From: Nitrincola schmidtii
GTDB taxonomy: Bacteria; Pseudomonadota; Gammaproteobacteria; Pseudomonadales; Balneatricaceae
Assembly: GCF_008973715.1 (NCBI RefSeq)
Contig: NZ_WBOL01000001.1
Coordinates: 305,166 to 369,165 of the forward strand
Reading direction: 5' to 3'
Length of the DNA: 64,000 nucleotides
Positions 39,032 through 49,742 of the stretch are shown one piece after another; positions within the stretch are counted from its first letter, which is position 1, and every line of letters starts with the position of its first letter. A program made the translations under genes and the position numbers. Under the pieces are notes generated by a model, which was given only the letters and a program-made list of their open reading frames with translations, searched no databases and had not been told where the DNA came from.

Positions 39032-39598
39032 AGTGTTTACAAATTCCTAATGAGTCACTCAGAAAACGCTGTTCAATCCAGTTGCCACAGAGTCACATTT
39101 TAAGTTAGCAATTAACAGACCAACTGTAAAAGTGATGAGGGTTAATTTCCATTAGCCTTATTATGGCTGAGATATAAACAAACTTTCAAGATTTTTTTAT
39201 TGAACTACTACGGCAAATAATTGCCACACAAAGAGGCAATTTCTCTAAATTTCATCAACATAGACAACTCTAATGTGAATGATATTGCCGATCAAAAAAT
39301 AATCAGTCGCATTTTTTTCATCATCGAATCTAGATTTTAAATCAAGATTAAATTTTGAATAAAAAGCGATATTTCAAAACTTAATCTTGAATAATCGCTA
39401 TAACATCAAAATTTAATCTTGATTTTTCAACAAATATCACCATCAGATTTTGATTTTAAGCAACACTTTTTTTAATTATTTTGAAAGCGATCAAAATCAA
39501 GAAAAGTTAAGGATGAGAATTTAATAAAGGAAAAATCAGAGGTACAGACAGAAGGACACAAGATACCACCCGCTTCCAAAACGGGTGGTTAGCAAAGA
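39032..39598. repeat. AT-rich non-coding block with 19-bp inverted repeats upstream of ftsA
   Basis: No credible gene. The sequence AATCAAGATTAAATTTTGA (39340-39358) is the exact reverse complement of TCAAAATTTAATCTTGATT (39406-39424). A near copy, TCAAAACTTAATCTTGAAT (39374-39392), lies between them, itself flanked by AGCGAT/ATCGCT (39365-39370, 39394-39399). Looser relatives occur near 39440 and 39488. The position, directly upstream of ftsA-ftsZ, fits a regulatory or DNA-bending region. Confidence 0.75.
39565..39589 (-). terminator. Hairpin downstream of small membrane protein gene
   Basis: ACCACCCG (39565-39572) and CGGGTGGT (39582-39589) form a perfect 8-bp stem with a 9-nt loop, about 10 nt past the stop of the minus-strand gene. 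T-tract weak. Confidence 0.5.
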
Positions 39599-39952
39599 TT
39601 ACCAATTCCACCACAGCACAGGAATAGACACGACCGCTAAAGCACCACTGACGAAAACATTCTTCAAGTCGCCCAACAAACGTTGAATAACGACAAAATG
39701 CGCAACCGGAAAGGAGATAAATACACAACTCAATGGAATCCACCAATCCAGACGAGAGAAACCAAATGCAAGCGCGCCAATTAAGGTGAGCGCTGAAAGA
39801 TTACCTAATACCATGACAGTGACCAAACCATTTTGGTTTTTCAGATAATCCGGCTTATCGGCCTCCGGTAATTTGTTCAAGGCCCCTGCACTTAAGGCAG
39901 CAGACATAGAGACTAGCCCTGTAGCTAGGAAGATGACCAAAGCATCTGACAT
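39599..39952 (-). CDS. Hypothetical small membrane protein
   Basis: Not recognised. The protein has 117 residues with three to four hydrophobic helices: an N-terminal one (ALVIFLATGLVSMSAALSAG), one around LVTVMVLGNLSALTLIGALA, and a pair at the C-terminus (IPLSCVFISFPVAHFVV and VSGALAVVSIPVLWW). It has an AGGAG ribosome site 6 nt before its ATG and a hairpin after its stop, supporting expression as a single gene. Location is the inner membrane; function unknown. Confidence 0.65.
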   Translation of the reverse strand: MSDALVIFLATGLVSMSAALSAGALNKLPEADKPDYLKNQNGLVTVMVLGNLSALTLIGALAFGFSRLDWWIPLSCVFISFPVAHFVVIQRLLGDLKNVFVSGALAVVSIPVLWWNW

Positions 39953-40136
39953 GGAGACTCCTGTAAAATCGATTGTATTAGTCCCCTATTGTACGACAAA
40001 GTGCGCTAAATCAGAAAAAACAGCCGCATTTTTTGATTCAATCACACAAATACAGATAGACCTTGTATTCTAAGGTGCTTTGTTACACGACTTTTTGATA
40101 AAATAGCTCTCCAGAAACACAGACTTGGAATCCAAC

Positions 40137-40775
40137 ATGCCCGAATTTCTCGTTGATGAAGCGATAGAAGATTATGCTTATGTCAGCACCAAAGCAGAAC
40201 CCCCTTTACTTCAAGAACTCATTGACGCCACTAATGAACATATGGGCTGGCCACAAAAGCTTTCCGGTCGACTGGTTGGACGATCACTTAAGATGCTAGC
40301 GGCATTAACGCAACCCAAGCAGGCTTTAGAGATAGGCATGTTTACGGGCTACTCAGCTCTTTCTATCGCTGAAGGGATGCCTGTAGACGGTAAACTGATC
40401 TGCTGCGAAACCAATCCTCGCGCCATTGAGATGGCACAGCGTTTTTTTGATCGAAGTGAACATGGTCATAAAATTGAGGTCATCTTTGGTAGAGCCGCCG
40501 ATACGCTCGCAAATTTAGATATTGAGCTCGATTTTACCTTTATCGATGCGGATAAGCGCAGTTACCTACACTATTATGAAGAGGTAAAAAAGCGCACCCG
40601 TTCTGGAGGCCTCATTATCCTAGATAACGTACTTTGGTCTGGCAAAGTCATTCAACCAGAGTCAGAACTGGATGATATTCTAGTGGAAACTAATCGCTTG
40701 ATTGCTGCTGATCCAGATGTTGAAAATGTTTTTCTGACCGTTCGCGATGGAATGAACGTCGTCAGAAAATTGTAA
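40137..40775 (+). CDS. Class I SAM-dependent O-methyltransferase
   Basis: O-methyltransferase family 3 (caffeoyl-CoA/catechol type), 212 residues. The SAM site is ALEIGMFTGYSALSIAEGMP, followed by LICCETNP, then the metal-binding FTFIDADKRSYLHYYEEV and GGLIILDNVLWSGKV. A TTG at 40125 is in frame, but the ATG at 40137 has GGA 7 nt upstream. The native substrate, probably a catechol-like metabolite, is unknown. Confidence 0.88.
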   Translation: MPEFLVDEAIEDYAYVSTKAEPPLLQELIDATNEHMGWPQKLSGRLVGRSLKMLAALTQPKQALEIGMFTGYSALSIAEGMPVDGKLICCETNPRAIEMAQRFFDRSEHGHKIEVIFGRAADTLANLDIELDFTFIDADKRSYLHYYEEVKKRTRSGGLIILDNVLWSGKVIQPESELDDILVETNRLIAADPDVENVFLTVRDGMNVVRKL

Positions 40776-40806
40776 ATGTAATCAACAAAGAGTTCATGGA
40801 GAGAAG

Positions 40807-42882
40807 ATGCTAAAGAAACTGTTATGGATAGTCATGCTCTTCATCATCTTGATGGTTTCTTTAGTCGTGTCTCTGTATTGGTTTTCTCCGCAAATCAGTC
40901 GCCTTGCTATCACTCATTGGCTTGAACAGCAGGGCTTTGATTCGGTTGAGTTTCACATGCAACCACCCACGGATCGTGGGCTACGTATCAATCAGCTAGC
41001 ACTCTCTCAAGCAGACGGCCAACGTCACATCCAGGTTCGTGCAGATTCGTTAGAACTGAGATTTAATCTAGCCCAGATTATTCAGCAGCAAAGACTGGAA
41101 CTCATTTCTGCTGAGCAAGTTGATGTTGTTATCACCATCGACACTTCCTTACCTGAGCGTTTAGAAACGCTGCAACAAGAAGAGATCGATCTTCACCCTC
41201 AACAGCTTTCAGAACTGTTCGCCAGTATTCCCGTAGATCAACTAGTTGTTAATCAACTCAATATTCGCTATCAAGCGGATGCATCACCCGAGCTAGCGAC
41301 TCAAGGAAAGGTCATATTGAATAACCATGGATTAGAATCTTCTTGGATGATGTCCATTAATCATACAAGACTAGTCGACCTAAATTTTGACCTGTATCGA
41401 GACGGGTCTTTGAATGTCCGCTTACGTCAGTTAGAAAAAGATTTACTCAATATCGCAGGAGAGCTGAGCTTTGTTGACGAACAGTGGCAACTTAGTCTAG
41501 GACACCAGCTCTTTAGTCAAAACATAATTGACTGGCTCAATAGCAGCTTCTCCTTGTCAATCGCATCAGATTTGGGGCTACAAGACCCCCTCAGCTTTAC
41601 GGCTCAAGTTCGCTTACCTAGAAACCTGCCTTTGGATCCCGTCAATTTATTGGATAGTTTAGAAGGCGGAGTAACCCTTGCCACTCGATTCCAACCACCG
41701 CAAACGGAACCCCTTCCTTATCAACTGACTATTAATCTGCTAACACAACTCACACTTCAACAACGTCAAATAAGTGGGCAATTACAGTTCTCTTCAACAG
41801 ATGCGTCAGGCCAATTGCCGAATACACACATCAACAGTCAAGTTCGCGTTGCTGGCTCACTGGATAGTGTTGCCTTAAATGGTCATCTCAGTCTTGCCGA
41901 TCTGAACCAACTCGTCAGCTTTACGACCGAGATACAGGCGGGCAAGCCAACCCACATCAACTGGCGACTCGCGGAAAGAGATGCGATACCTCTGTTTAAT
42001 CAAGTACGCTCCTATCTGGAAGGTTTACCAGATAATGTCAACCTAGAAACTGGGCGGTTCTCAGCATCGGGTCGAGTCAATATCAACACCCATACAGACA
42101 CTAAAACATGGACAGTGACTGCTCAAACCCTTCTCAGCAATGCAACAGTGCTTCAGGCAAACAATCGTTTTGAGCGAGTCGATTGGAATGGTCAGCTCAA
42201 TATCGATCAGACAGGCAATTGGAATAACAGTGGGGACATCGCCTTAAATCGATTAAACATCGGGTTACCCGTTACGCTATCACCTATTCGTTATCAGCTA
42301 AGCAATCAATCAGGTAGTCTTCACCTTAATTTATCAGCCTTCACCGCGAGCCTGCTGGGTGGGCGCATCTATTTTCCAGCCTTAAGCTTTGATCCTCTCG
42401 CACCTGATTTGATCTTCCTTGTCAGTTTACGAGAGTTTGATTTAGGCTCTATTCTTGACCTGTATGCAGATAAAGGGCTTTATGGAGAAGGCACCATCGA
42501 TGGCCAACTACCCGTGAGATTTAACACAGAGGGGTTAAGTATCGACGGGGGTAATATTGGTACCATTGCTCCTGGGGTCATTCGTTATCAGCCAGATGTG
42601 GGATTACAAAGCATGGCACAAACCAATATTGGACTTCGTTTAGCCTTTGAAGCCTTAAGCGATCTTCAATATCAGTTATTAGATTTAGGTGTTCACTATC
42701 AACCTAATGGTGACCTAACGCTCACATCTCGTTTACAAGGAAGTAATCCTGAGTGGCAACAAGGACGACCTATCGACCTTACACTCACGATTGAAGACAA
42801 TATTCCAGATCTGTTAAGAGCGTTGCAAATTACCGGAAGAATTACAGATGCGATTGACCAACATTTTCAACGATCACCTTGA
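40807..42882 (+). CDS. ydbH: YdbH family intermembrane lipid transport protein
   Basis: AsmA-like envelope protein of 691 residues. One N-terminal transmembrane helix (LLWIVMLFIILMVSLVVSLY) anchors a long periplasmic beta-rich domain with repeated amphipathic strands; the C-terminal part includes GEGTIDGQLPVRFNTEG and the YdbH-type end. In E. coli, YdbH with YnbE bridges the two membranes for phospholipid transport, redundantly with TamB and YhdP. The following ynbE and ydbL genes confirm the assignment. Confidence 0.88.
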   Translation: MLKKLLWIVMLFIILMVSLVVSLYWFSPQISRLAITHWLEQQGFDSVEFHMQPPTDRGLRINQLALSQADGQRHIQVRADSLELRFNLAQIIQQQRLELISAEQVDVVITIDTSLPERLETLQQEEIDLHPQQLSELFASIPVDQLVVNQLNIRYQADASPELATQGKVILNNHGLESSWMMSINHTRLVDLNFDLYRDGSLNVRLRQLEKDLLNIAGELSFVDEQWQLSLGHQLFSQNIIDWLNSSFSLSIASDLGLQDPLSFTAQVRLPRNLPLDPVNLLDSLEGGVTLATRFQPPQTEPLPYQLTINLLTQLTLQQRQISGQLQFSSTDASGQLPNTHINSQVRVAGSLDSVALNGHLSLADLNQLVSFTTEIQAGKPTHINWRLAERDAIPLFNQVRSYLEGLPDNVNLETGRFSASGRVNINTHTDTKTWTVTAQTLLSNATVLQANNRFERVDWNGQLNIDQTGNWNNSGDIALNRLNIGLPVTLSPIRYQLSNQSGSLHLNLSAFTASLLGGRIYFPALSFDPLAPDLIFLVSLREFDLGSILDLYADKGLYGEGTIDGQLPVRFNTEGLSIDGGNIGTIAPGVIRYQPDVGLQSMAQTNIGLRLAFEALSDLQYQLLDLGVHYQPNGDLTLTSRLQGSNPEWQQGRPIDLTLTIEDNIPDLLRALQITGRITDAIDQHFQRSP

Positions 42883-42972
42883 TAGCGTTTGGTTAGGGTT
42901 AAGGCAAGATCGGGCAGAATAGACTTAACGTTTGAAAAGCTTATAAAATAAAGCGGACCATGAGAGGATCCT

Positions 42973-43191
42973 ATGCAACTATTTTTTTCCAGATCTGCTG
43001 CGCTAGTTTTATCTAGAACAGCGGTGCTTGCAGCTTTGCTAGCACTTTCAGCTTGTACACCCACGGTGCAGGTAGCCGCTCCCACAGACCCAATCACCAT
43101 TAACTTAAACGTTAAGATTCAGCATGAAATTTTGGTCAAGGTGGACAGAGAAATTGACAACCTGCTGGAAGAAAACAGCGATCTATTCTAG
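42973..43191 (+). CDS. ynbE: YnbE family lipoprotein
   Basis: Lipoprotein of 72 residues. The signal ends in a lipobox LALSACT with Cys around residue 28. The mature part VQVAAPTDPITINLNVKIQHE then I-L-V-K-V-D is the YnbE signature. It is the outer-membrane partner of YdbH in the proposed lipid bridge. GAGAGGATC provides the ribosome site. Ten nt separate it from ydbL. Confidence 0.9.
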   Translation: MQLFFSRSAALVLSRTAVLAALLALSACTPTVQVAAPTDPITINLNVKIQHEILVKVDREIDNLLEENSDLF

Positions 43192-43200
43192 GAGAATGCC

Positions 43201-43536
43201 ATGCAACTATTATCACAACGTTTGATCTGGGTTTTATTGTTAGCGCTGTTATCTCTACCAGCCTTTGCTCAATCGCTTGATCAAGCCAAATCTCAGGGAC
43301 TGGTAGGAGAACAGCTAAACGGTTATGTAGGTATCGTTACCTCCTCACCGAGCAGTGCTTTAAGAAGTATGGTCACTGAAATTAATCAACAACGTCGTGC
43401 CTTATATCAGCGTTCAGCAAAAGAAGCATCGGTCTCTTTAGAAGTATTTGAAGCACGTGCAGGTCAACGTTTACAAGAAAGAGCAAAATCTGGGGAATTT
43501 ATTCAGGATAACAATGGTCAATGGCGTCGTAAGTAA
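43201..43536 (+). CDS. ydbL: YdbL family protein (DUF1318)
   Basis: Secreted periplasmic protein of 111 residues with a signal peptide (cleavage after LPAFA) and a DUF1318 domain: DQAKSQGLVGEQLNGYVGIV, then NQQRRALYQRSAKEA and VFEARAGQRLQERAKSGEF. In E. coli, YdbL modulates the YdbH-YnbE complex. Third gene of the operon, GGAGAATGCC before the ATG. Confidence 0.9.
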   Translation: MQLLSQRLIWVLLLALLSLPAFAQSLDQAKSQGLVGEQLNGYVGIVTSSPSSALRSMVTEINQQRRALYQRSAKEASVSLEVFEARAGQRLQERAKSGEFIQDNNGQWRRK

Positions 43537-43565
43537 AATTTACGTAGACAAGTAAGGAGTTCCAT

Positions 43566-44075
43566 TTGTCATTTCTTCGTCAGCTTAGCTACCGCCAAAT
43601 CAACCTACTGGGGTTGGTGACATGCGTGACTGCCATGCTATTTGCGGTGGGGTTCTTGCAACATTATTTGATGCTGGATCCTTGCCCTCTTTGCGTGATT
43701 ACGCGTGTTATTGTCATCAGTATGTCGTTGGTGTTTTTTGTTGCCCTGATACATAACCCCGCTCAGTTAGGTCAACGCATCTATGCTTTGCTTGCCATAG
43801 CGGTTGGACTGACTGGACTAGGGGTTCAATTCAGACACATCTGGTTACAAAATCTACCACCTGATCAAGTTCCCGCCTGCGGTCCAGGTTTAGAGTTTTT
43901 ATTGGAAACCCAACCTATCTTTTCTGCACTCAGAACGGTTTTTGAAGGTTCTGGAGATTGTGCTGAGATTGACTGGATATTTCTTGGGCTGACCATACCG
44001 ATGCAAACCGCATTATTATTTGCCTTCTTACTAGCTTTGGCTATCTGGCAACTGGTTAGAAAACCATCAATTTAG
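43566..44075 (+). CDS. dsbB: Disulfide bond formation protein B
   Basis: Four-helix inner-membrane quinone reductase of 169 residues that re-oxidises DsbA. Both periplasmic cysteine pairs are present: DPCPLCVI in loop 1 and Cys in VPACGPG plus GSGDCAEI in loop 2. It starts with TTG at 43566 behind AAGGAG with 6 nt spacing; no nearby ATG would give a full first helix. dsbA is not in the window. Confidence 0.93.
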   Translation: MSFLRQLSYRQINLLGLVTCVTAMLFAVGFLQHYLMLDPCPLCVITRVIVISMSLVFFVALIHNPAQLGQRIYALLAIAVGLTGLGVQFRHIWLQNLPPDQVPACGPGLEFLLETQPIFSALRTVFEGSGDCAEIDWIFLGLTIPMQTALLFAFLLALAIWQLVRKPSI

Positions 44076-44085
44076 TGTCATAGTG

Positions 44086-44973
44086 ATGCTAAATCGGTTA
44101 CGTCATCCAGCGGTAAGAGATCTTTACTGGGCCATCAACAGCTCTAGTTTAATCACCACCGCTGATTTGACCCACTGGCAAGACGACACTTCGTTTTTTA
44201 TTCAGCATCTGAGTCTACTGGATAAACAGCCTGAGCCCTTGATCGATTGGCTATCAAAAGGATTACCATCTCATCGACCTCCTCGATTAGGACAGTATTT
44301 CGAGCGCCTCTGGCACTATTACTTCCATCACCACCCTAGCTATCAGCTGATCGCCCACAACTTACAGATCAAATCTGCAGAAAAAATCACCTTAGGTGAA
44401 CTGGATCTTGTCGTGAAAGATCGACAACGTGATTGTGTCATGCATATCGAATTGGCCGTGAAATTTTATCTCGCACTAAATCACCTTTTTCGAGCCGAAT
44501 TAACTCCCTTCGAAAATATTGATGCCTACATAGGTCCAGGGTTAAAAGATCGACTCATTGATAAATACCTTCATACCTTTAGGCACCAACTCCCACTGTC
44601 ATCATCTCCTACCGTTAAGACCATGGGAATTCACATCGATGAAGTACATGCCATTTTTAAAGGAAGATTGTTTCAACCTTGGAGCAATATCAATAGCGAT
44701 CAACCGATTTGGCTTTTTCAACATCAGTTAAAAAACTTACCCGATAACCTGCTCTACCCAACACTAGCGCGTTCAGAGTGGTTTGCACCCAAGTATTTAT
44801 CGAATCCAACCATCTCCCCTATTAATGAGCGGCTTCCACTTTGTTTAGAGCGCCCTATTCAAATAGCAGCCATTGATCGAATCACTAAACGTGAAATGAA
44901 GCGTTTATTTGTTGTGCCGAATGACTGGGAAGACAGAGCAATCAAATCAATTTTGCCTGAATGCACTTTTTGA
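44086..44973 (+). CDS. DUF1853 family protein
   Basis: Cytosolic protein of about 295 residues matching DUF1853: LRHPAVRDLYWAINSSSL at the start, PPRLGQYFERLWHYYF, and GELDLVVKD followed by MHIELAVKFYL. The Glu/Asp...Glu-x3-Lys pattern resembles the PD-(D/E)XK nuclease fold, but activity is not established. A GTG three bases earlier (44083) is an equally possible start. It follows dsbB by only a few bases. Confidence 0.83.
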   Translation: MLNRLRHPAVRDLYWAINSSSLITTADLTHWQDDTSFFIQHLSLLDKQPEPLIDWLSKGLPSHRPPRLGQYFERLWHYYFHHHPSYQLIAHNLQIKSAEKITLGELDLVVKDRQRDCVMHIELAVKFYLALNHLFRAELTPFENIDAYIGPGLKDRLIDKYLHTFRHQLPLSSSPTVKTMGIHIDEVHAIFKGRLFQPWSNINSDQPIWLFQHQLKNLPDNLLYPTLARSEWFAPKYLSNPTISPINERLPLCLERPIQIAAIDRITKREMKRLFVVPNDWEDRAIKSILPECTF

Positions 44974-45070
44974 CGCTCGACGTCTCAGCCATTTGTCTTA
45001 CATCAGAATGCTATTCGTTGTATTGCTTGCATAAATGTAATGTAATGGTCATCAAAAACTAAGGAATACC

Positions 45071-46651
45071 ATGCATTCAATGAACCTACTTAAATTCAAC
45101 ACATCCCATCTTAAAGGTGATCTGTTTGGCGGTTTGACTGCAGGTATAGTAGCGTTACCCTTGGCCCTGGCATTTGGCGTGGCCTCAGGTGCTGGTGCAG
45201 CGGCAGGCTTATATGGGGCGATAGCATTAGGTTTTGTTGCCGCTATGTTCGGTGGCACACGAGGTCAAATTTCCGGCCCGACAGGCCCTATGACCGTAGT
45301 ATTTGCTTCTGCACTGGCGGCATTTGGTGGCAGCCTTGAAATGGCGATGGCCGTCGTTTTAGTTGGCGGCATATTACAAATAGTCTTTGGATTATTACGC
45401 ACGGGTACCCTAATCAACTATATCCCTTATCCCGTTATCTCTGGGTTTATGAGTGGTGTGGGTGTGATTATTATTCTACTGCAACTGGCGCCACTGATGG
45501 GGGTCTCTGCAGAGTCCTCACCCTTGAAGGCCATCGCCGCATTGATCACTACCTTTCAACACATAAATCTACAAGCACTTTTTCTCGGATTAGCAACGCT
45601 ACTGATTGTATTTTTAACACCGGTTAGGATTAGCCGCGTCGTGCCATCTCCCTTATTGGCCTTAGTGATTATGACACCTCTTAGTCTAATCGCTGGATTT
45701 ACAGTGCCAGAAATCGGTCAAATTCCGGTGGGTTTACCTGAACTACACATGCCACAGTTTAGTCTGCAGCAATGGAGCTTAATCTTTACCTTGGGATTAA
45801 CTCTCGCATTACTGGGAAGCCTAGACAGCTTACTAACCTCACTGGTCACAGATTCGATTACCCAAACACGCCATCGCCCTAATAAAGAACTCATCGGACA
45901 AGGTCTTGGCAATATACTTTGCTCATTTATTGGAGGTCTACCCGGTGCCGGTGCCACCATGAGAACTGTGGTCAATGTGCGTACGGGCGGAAGAACTGAG
46001 TTGAGCGGCGTCGTACATGCACTATTTTTGTTTACCCTACTACTCGGCCTTGCCCCATTAGCAACCCATATACCCTTGGCAGTACTGGCTGGGATATTAA
46101 TCAAAGTCGGTATTGATATTCTTGATTATCGCATGTTGAAGCTGTTAAAAACCGCACCCAAGTCGGACACCTTGATTATGCTGGCCGTGTTCGGATTAAC
46201 CGTGCTTGTTGATCTGGTCATTGCTGTCGGTGTGGGCGTCGTTCTGGCTATGGGCATGCTGACTCATCGGATGGCAAAAGAAGCGGATATTCGTTTTGAC
46301 GATGGCCATGGTCACAACTCCCATCATCTCGAAAAAGTGGGTCCAGGCGTTCGTGTGATTCATGTCAAAGGACCGCTTTTCTTTGGTTCAGCCAGTCAAA
46401 TGCTGGATCGAATGGAAACTGTAGACCGATATATCGATACGCATCAAATCATCATAGACTGTCGAAAGGTCGACTTTATGGACTTAACGGCGATCTTTAC
46501 CTTGGATGGCATGGTCGAGCGTTTATTACATCACGACATTGATGTCAGAGTCGTCACGACCCCTATGATGCGTGAACAGTTATTGGGACTTAACACGGCC
46601 TTTCTAAGTGAAACCAGACTCTATACCAATTTGAAAGCAGCTCAGCGATAA
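45071..46651 (+). CDS. SulP family inorganic anion transporter with STAS domain
   Basis: SulP/SLC26 carrier of 526 residues. The membrane core (about twelve to fourteen helices) contains TAGIVALPLALAFGVASGAG, QISGPTGPMTVVFA and GGLPGAGATMRTVVNVRTGG. The cytosolic STAS domain occupies about residues 430-525 (HVKGPLFFGSASQMLDRM, IIDCRKVDFMDLTAIFTL). Substrate may be sulfate, bicarbonate or a dicarboxylate; marine relatives include Na+-dependent bicarbonate importers, but nothing here decides. AAGGA precedes the ATG. Confidence 0.9.
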   Translation: MHSMNLLKFNTSHLKGDLFGGLTAGIVALPLALAFGVASGAGAAAGLYGAIALGFVAAMFGGTRGQISGPTGPMTVVFASALAAFGGSLEMAMAVVLVGGILQIVFGLLRTGTLINYIPYPVISGFMSGVGVIIILLQLAPLMGVSAESSPLKAIAALITTFQHINLQALFLGLATLLIVFLTPVRISRVVPSPLLALVIMTPLSLIAGFTVPEIGQIPVGLPELHMPQFSLQQWSLIFTLGLTLALLGSLDSLLTSLVTDSITQTRHRPNKELIGQGLGNILCSFIGGLPGAGATMRTVVNVRTGGRTELSGVVHALFLFTLLLGLAPLATHIPLAVLAGILIKVGIDILDYRMLKLLKTAPKSDTLIMLAVFGLTVLVDLVIAVGVGVVLAMGMLTHRMAKEADIRFDDGHGHNSHHLEKVGPGVRVIHVKGPLFFGSASQMLDRMETVDRYIDTHQIIIDCRKVDFMDLTAIFTLDGMVERLLHHDIDVRVVTTPMMREQLLGLNTAFLSETRLYTNLKAAQR

Positions 46652-46788
46652 CCGAGACTAAAGCCTCAAAAGAGGTTAAAATCCCACAATTAAACCAAAC
46701 GCTAAACTGATCGGCTTCAGTGGATATTTCCTATAAATCGTCATATTCCCAAGCCAAATTTGCTCAAACCATGCAGGACTATCAGGTA

Positions 46789-49689
46789 ATGTGCCCACAT
46801 TCTCTTTCGTTACATACGCTTGAACACCATGATGCTTTTATCGAACGCCACATAGGCCCATCCATTGAAGAACAGCAGGCTATGCTGGAAACCACAGGGT
46901 TCAAAACCCTTGAGGACATGATTCAACGAACGGTTCCCGCCTCGATTCGTTGCGATATTCCAGAAGAACTCGACACGCCACGCACAGAAGCCGAAACCCT
47001 GGAAAGACTCAAAGCGATCATGAGTCAAAACATTGTTAAGCGTTCAATGATCGGTATGGGCTTTACTGATGCCATTACTCCCAATGTGATCCTACGCAAT
47101 GTGCTTGAAAATCCGGGCTGGTATACCGCTTACACACCCTATCAACCGGAAATATCACAAGGTCGCTTAGAAGGCTTACTAACCTTTCAACAAATGATCA
47201 TGGATTTGACTGGTTTAGAACTTGCCAATGCGTCTTTACTGGATGAGGCCACTGCTGCTGCAGAAGCCATGACGTTAAGCAAACGTATGGCGAAGGCAAA
47301 AAATGCCAATGTCTTTATCGTTGACCAGAATCTGCACCCACAAAATATCAGCGTTATTCAAACGCGTGCCGAACCCCTAGACATCCAAGTGGTCATCGGC
47401 GATGTTGCACAACTGATTGAAAAGCATAACGATTATTTTGGTGTTGTGGTCCAATATCCAAACACCCTTGGTGAAATCAACGATTATCAAGCCCTGATTG
47501 CAAAAGCTCACGAGCAGAAAGCACTTTTCTGTGCAGCAGCCGACATCATGGCGCTGGTATTACTGAAATCTCCCGGTGATTTAGGTGCTGATGTTGTGTT
47601 TGGCTCATCACAGCGCTTTGGCGTTCCGATGGGATACGGCGGTCCTTCTGCAGCCTATTTCGCGACACGTGATGCCTTCAAGCGTTCCGTGCCTGGTCGT
47701 ATTATTGGTGTATCCGTTGATAGCCGTGGCAAGCCAGCACTGCGTATGGCGATGCAAACGCGTGAACAGCATATTCGTCGTGAAAAAGCCATGTCGAACA
47801 TCTGTACCGCTCAAGCTCTATTGGCAAATATGGCCGCATTTTACGCCGTCTATCATGGTCCCGTCGGCTTAAAAATCATCGCGTCACGTATTCACCGTTT
47901 AACCAACATTCTAGCAGCCGGTCTGAAAGCGAAAGGTGTTCAGGTTCTGAATGAAACCTATTTCGACACCCTGACACTGGAACTCGGATTCGCCCGTGAT
48001 ACCGCCTACGAGCGTGCCTCTGAACTGGGCATCAACTTGCGTAAGATCGGTGACACGCAACTCGGTATAACCTGTGATGAGCGCACCACGCGTGAAGAAA
48101 TTCATACCCTTTGGAAAGCGATTCTAGGTGAAACCCATCACCTCGATATGGATGCTCTGGATTATGAAATCGTTGAAAATGGCTCGACAGCGCTTCCAGC
48201 ATCTCTATTACGTGAAAACGAAATTCTGACTCACCCTGTCTTCAATACGCATCACAGCGAAACCGAAATGCTGCGTTACCTGAAGAAACTGGAGAATAAA
48301 GATATTTCTCTGGCTCACAGCATGATTGCACTGGGTTCATGCACCATGAAGCTGAACGCCACGGCTGAAATGATTCCGGTCACTTGGCCAGAGTTAGCCA
48401 ACATGCATCCCTTCGCACCGATCGAGCAAGCCAAGGGCTATCAGCAAATGATCGATGAGCTGGATAAGATGCTCCGTGCCATTACCGGTTTTGATGCCAT
48501 CTGTATGCAGCCTAACTCAGGCGCTCAGGGCGAGTATGCTGGACTTTTAGCGATTCGTAACTACCTGCGTGCAAACGGTGAAGGTCATCGTAATGTGTGT
48601 CTAATCCCAACCTCAGCCCATGGCACTAACCCTGCGTCTGCCGCCATGGTCGATATGAAAGTGGTGTTAGTCGATTGTGATGCACAGGGTAACGTCGATG
48701 TTGAGGACTTGCGCAACAAAGCGATTGAACATAAACATGACCTTGCTGCACTGATGATCACTTATCCTTCTACACACGGTGTGTTTGAAGAAGAAATCAA
48801 AGAGATCTGCGCCATCGTGCATGAATGTGGCGGCCAAGTGTATATGGATGGTGCCAACTTAAACGCTCAGGTCTGTATCAGCAAACCTGCTGATATCGGT
48901 GCCGATGTGTCACACATGAACTTGCACAAAACCTTCTGTATTCCGCACGGTGGTGGTGGACCTGGCATGGGGCCTATTGGGGTTAAAGCGCACTTGGTGC
49001 CTCATCTGGCGAACCACCCAGTAGTCACTGTCAACAACGATGATCAAAGCAATACCGCTGTTTCAGCGGCTCCTTGGGGTAGCGCCAGCATACTATCGAT
49101 CAGCTGGGTCTATATCAGCTTAATGGGTGGCAGCGGCCTTCGCCAAGCAACCGAAGTGGCGATCTTAAGTGCTAACTATATTGCCCATCAGTTAAACGAG
49201 CACTTCCCTGTGCTATATACCGGTCGTAACGGACGTGTTGCACATGAGTGCATCATTGACCTACGCCCACTGAAAGAACGCACTGGGATCACTGAAGAAG
49301 ACGTTGCCAAGCGCTTAATGGACTTTGGTTTCCATGCGCCCACCATGTCCTTCCCTGTTCCGGGCACCTTGATGATAGAGCCTACTGAATCGGAATCCAA
49401 AGCGGAGCTGGATCGCTTTATTCAAGCCATGATTCAGATACGTGAAGAGATCGCAGCTGTTGAGGCAGGTCAAATGACCGCTGAGCAAAGCCCGCTTCGT
49501 CATGCGCCGCATACACAAGCAGATCTGATGGATGCAGAATGGGGTCGTGTCTATAGCCGTGAACAAGCCGCTTACCCTGCGCAGTGGCTGAAAGAGGCAA
49601 AAGTATGGCCAACCGTGAACCGTATCGACAATGTCTACGGTGATCGCAATCTATTCTGCGCTTGTATACCGGTCGAAGATTACCGATAA
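46789..49689 (+). CDS. gcvP: Glycine dehydrogenase (decarboxylating), P-protein
   Basis: PLP-dependent P-protein of the glycine cleavage system, about 966 residues as a single fused chain. It begins near [18 protein letters not shown]. The catalytic C-terminal half has the PLP lysine in [17 protein letters not shown], with [15 protein letters not shown] and [14 protein letters not shown]. An in-frame GTG at 46720 would add 23 residues; the ATG at 46789, with AGGA about 10 nt upstream, fits the family better. gcvT and gcvH are not adjacent, and no glycine riboswitch is seen in the short upstream gap. Confidence 0.94.
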   Translation: MCPHSLSLHTLEHHDAFIERHIGPSIEEQQAMLETTGFKTLEDMIQRTVPASIRCDIPEELDTPRTEAETLERLKAIMSQNIVKRSMIGMGFTDAITPNVILRNVLENPGWYTAYTPYQPEISQGRLEGLLTFQQMIMDLTGLELANASLLDEATAAAEAMTLSKRMAKAKNANVFIVDQNLHPQNISVIQTRAEPLDIQVVIGDVAQLIEKHNDYFGVVVQYPNTLGEINDYQALIAKAHEQKALFCAAADIMALVLLKSPGDLGADVVFGSSQRFGVPMGYGGPSAAYFATRDAFKRSVPGRIIGVSVDSRGKPALRMAMQTREQHIRREKAMSNICTAQALLANMAAFYAVYHGPVGLKIIASRIHRLTNILAAGLKAKGVQVLNETYFDTLTLELGFARDTAYERASELGINLRKIGDTQLGITCDERTTREEIHTLWKAILGETHHLDMDALDYEIVENGSTALPASLLRENEILTHPVFNTHHSETEMLRYLKKLENKDISLAHSMIALGSCTMKLNATAEMIPVTWPELANMHPFAPIEQAKGYQQMIDELDKMLRAITGFDAICMQPNSGAQGEYAGLLAIRNYLRANGEGHRNVCLIPTSAHGTNPASAAMVDMKVVLVDCDAQGNVDVEDLRNKAIEHKHDLAALMITYPSTHGVFEEEIKEICAIVHECGGQVYMDGANLNAQVCISKPADIGADVSHMNLHKTFCIPHGGGGPGMGPIGVKAHLVPHLANHPVVTVNNDDQSNTAVSAAPWGSASILSISWVYISLMGGSGLRQATEVAILSANYIAHQLNEHFPVLYTGRNGRVAHECIIDLRPLKERTGITEEDVAKRLMDFGFHAPTMSFPVPGTLMIEPTESESKAELDRFIQAMIQIREEIAAVEAGQMTAEQSPLRHAPHTQADLMDAEWGRVYSREQAAYPAQWLKEAKVWPTVNRIDNVYGDRNLFCACIPVEDYR

Positions 49690-49742
49690 GGCTAAAAGCT
49701 CTTAGCTTAAAGAAAGCCCTTAGCGAAAAGAGGGCCCTTAGC

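Noticed and set aside
46652..46788. Glycine riboswitch before gcvP
   Set aside because: Gap is too short and lacks the conserved paired aptamer pattern.
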